DNA of 19,915 nucleotides from Gryganskiella cystojenkinii. Its lineage: Eukaryota > Mortierellomycota > Mortierellomycetes > Mortierellales > Mortierellaceae. Under the pieces are notes generated by a model. The model saw nothing but the letters and a program-made list of their open reading frames with translations, was not told the origin of the DNA and searched no databases. Location of the stretch: assembly GCA_015852425.1 (NCBI GenBank), contig JAAAIG010000724.1, positions 1 through 19,915 on the forward strand, written 5' to 3'. The first letter of the stretch is position 1; the number at the start of each line of letters is the position of its first letter. This document shows, piece by piece, positions 19,775 through 19,915 of this stretch. A program made the position numbers and the translations under genes.

Positions 19775-19915
19775 GGTGAATGACGAATGGTGTAGAGTTA
19801 TGAACAAATAAATGAATGAAAAGAGGGGCTGCAGAGATGGAAGTTGCGTTCCTCAACTCGAACTCGAGGCAATGACAGAAAGGGGTAGAAATGCACGTGA
19901 CTTGACGCGTGGTTC
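19775..19915 (-). promoter_or_regulatory. Upstream region of the thioredoxin-UBX gene
   Basis: These 141 bp upstream of the ATG contain a perfect CACGTG E-box (19894-19899) and an ACGCGT site (19905-19910), about 120-135 bp before the start codon. Spacing suits fungal promoter elements; binding is not shown. The region continues beyond the window. Confidence 0.35.

Overview
The window looks like nuclear DNA from a filamentous fungus. Genes are interrupted by short introns (about 87-281 nt, GT...AG, often GTAAGT-type donors), intergenic DNA is AT-rich with many A/T homopolymer runs, and the PEP carboxykinase is the ATP-dependent type found in fungi. The large LRR-like proteins resemble, from memory, a lineage-expanded family of Mortierella-type fungi (Mortierellomycotina). 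That placement is an inference from recall, not a database result.

Layout: (1) 267-4125 (+), nine-exon kinesin-7 (CENP-E/Kip2-like) gene, including a 6-nt micro-exon that completes the nucleotide-binding segment. (2) 4406-6148 (-), two-exon ATP-dependent PEP carboxykinase, convergent with the kinesin. (3) About 6.3-9.8 kb, a 3.5-kb AT-rich stretch upstream of PEPCK with no gene I can support. (4) 9908-13657 (-) and 14249-17692 (+), two divergently transcribed, clearly related large proteins of about 1185 and 1093 residues with a shared central region and a degenerate leucine-rich C-terminal half. They share an N-terminal module of about 80 residues, present once in the + gene and twice in tandem in the - gene. 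All three module copies carry a phase-2 intron at the matching place. (5) About 17.9-18.44 kb (-), a frameshifted relic of a third member of this family. (6) 18549-19774 (-), a four-exon protein joining a redox-active thioredoxin domain (WCGPC) to a UBX-like C-terminal domain.

The kinesin, PEPCK and thioredoxin-UBX genes look like conserved housekeeping genes that work independently (microtubule transport or mitosis, gluconeogenesis, and redox/Cdc48-linked protein quality control). The accessory part is the 9.9-18.4 kb block: an intact head-to-head paralog pair sharing a 590-bp intergenic region, plus a dead relative. It looks like a local duplication-and-decay cluster of an uncharacterised family. 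Its modular N-terminus, central core and LRR tail recall recognition or adaptor proteins, but the sequence gives no direct evidence of function.
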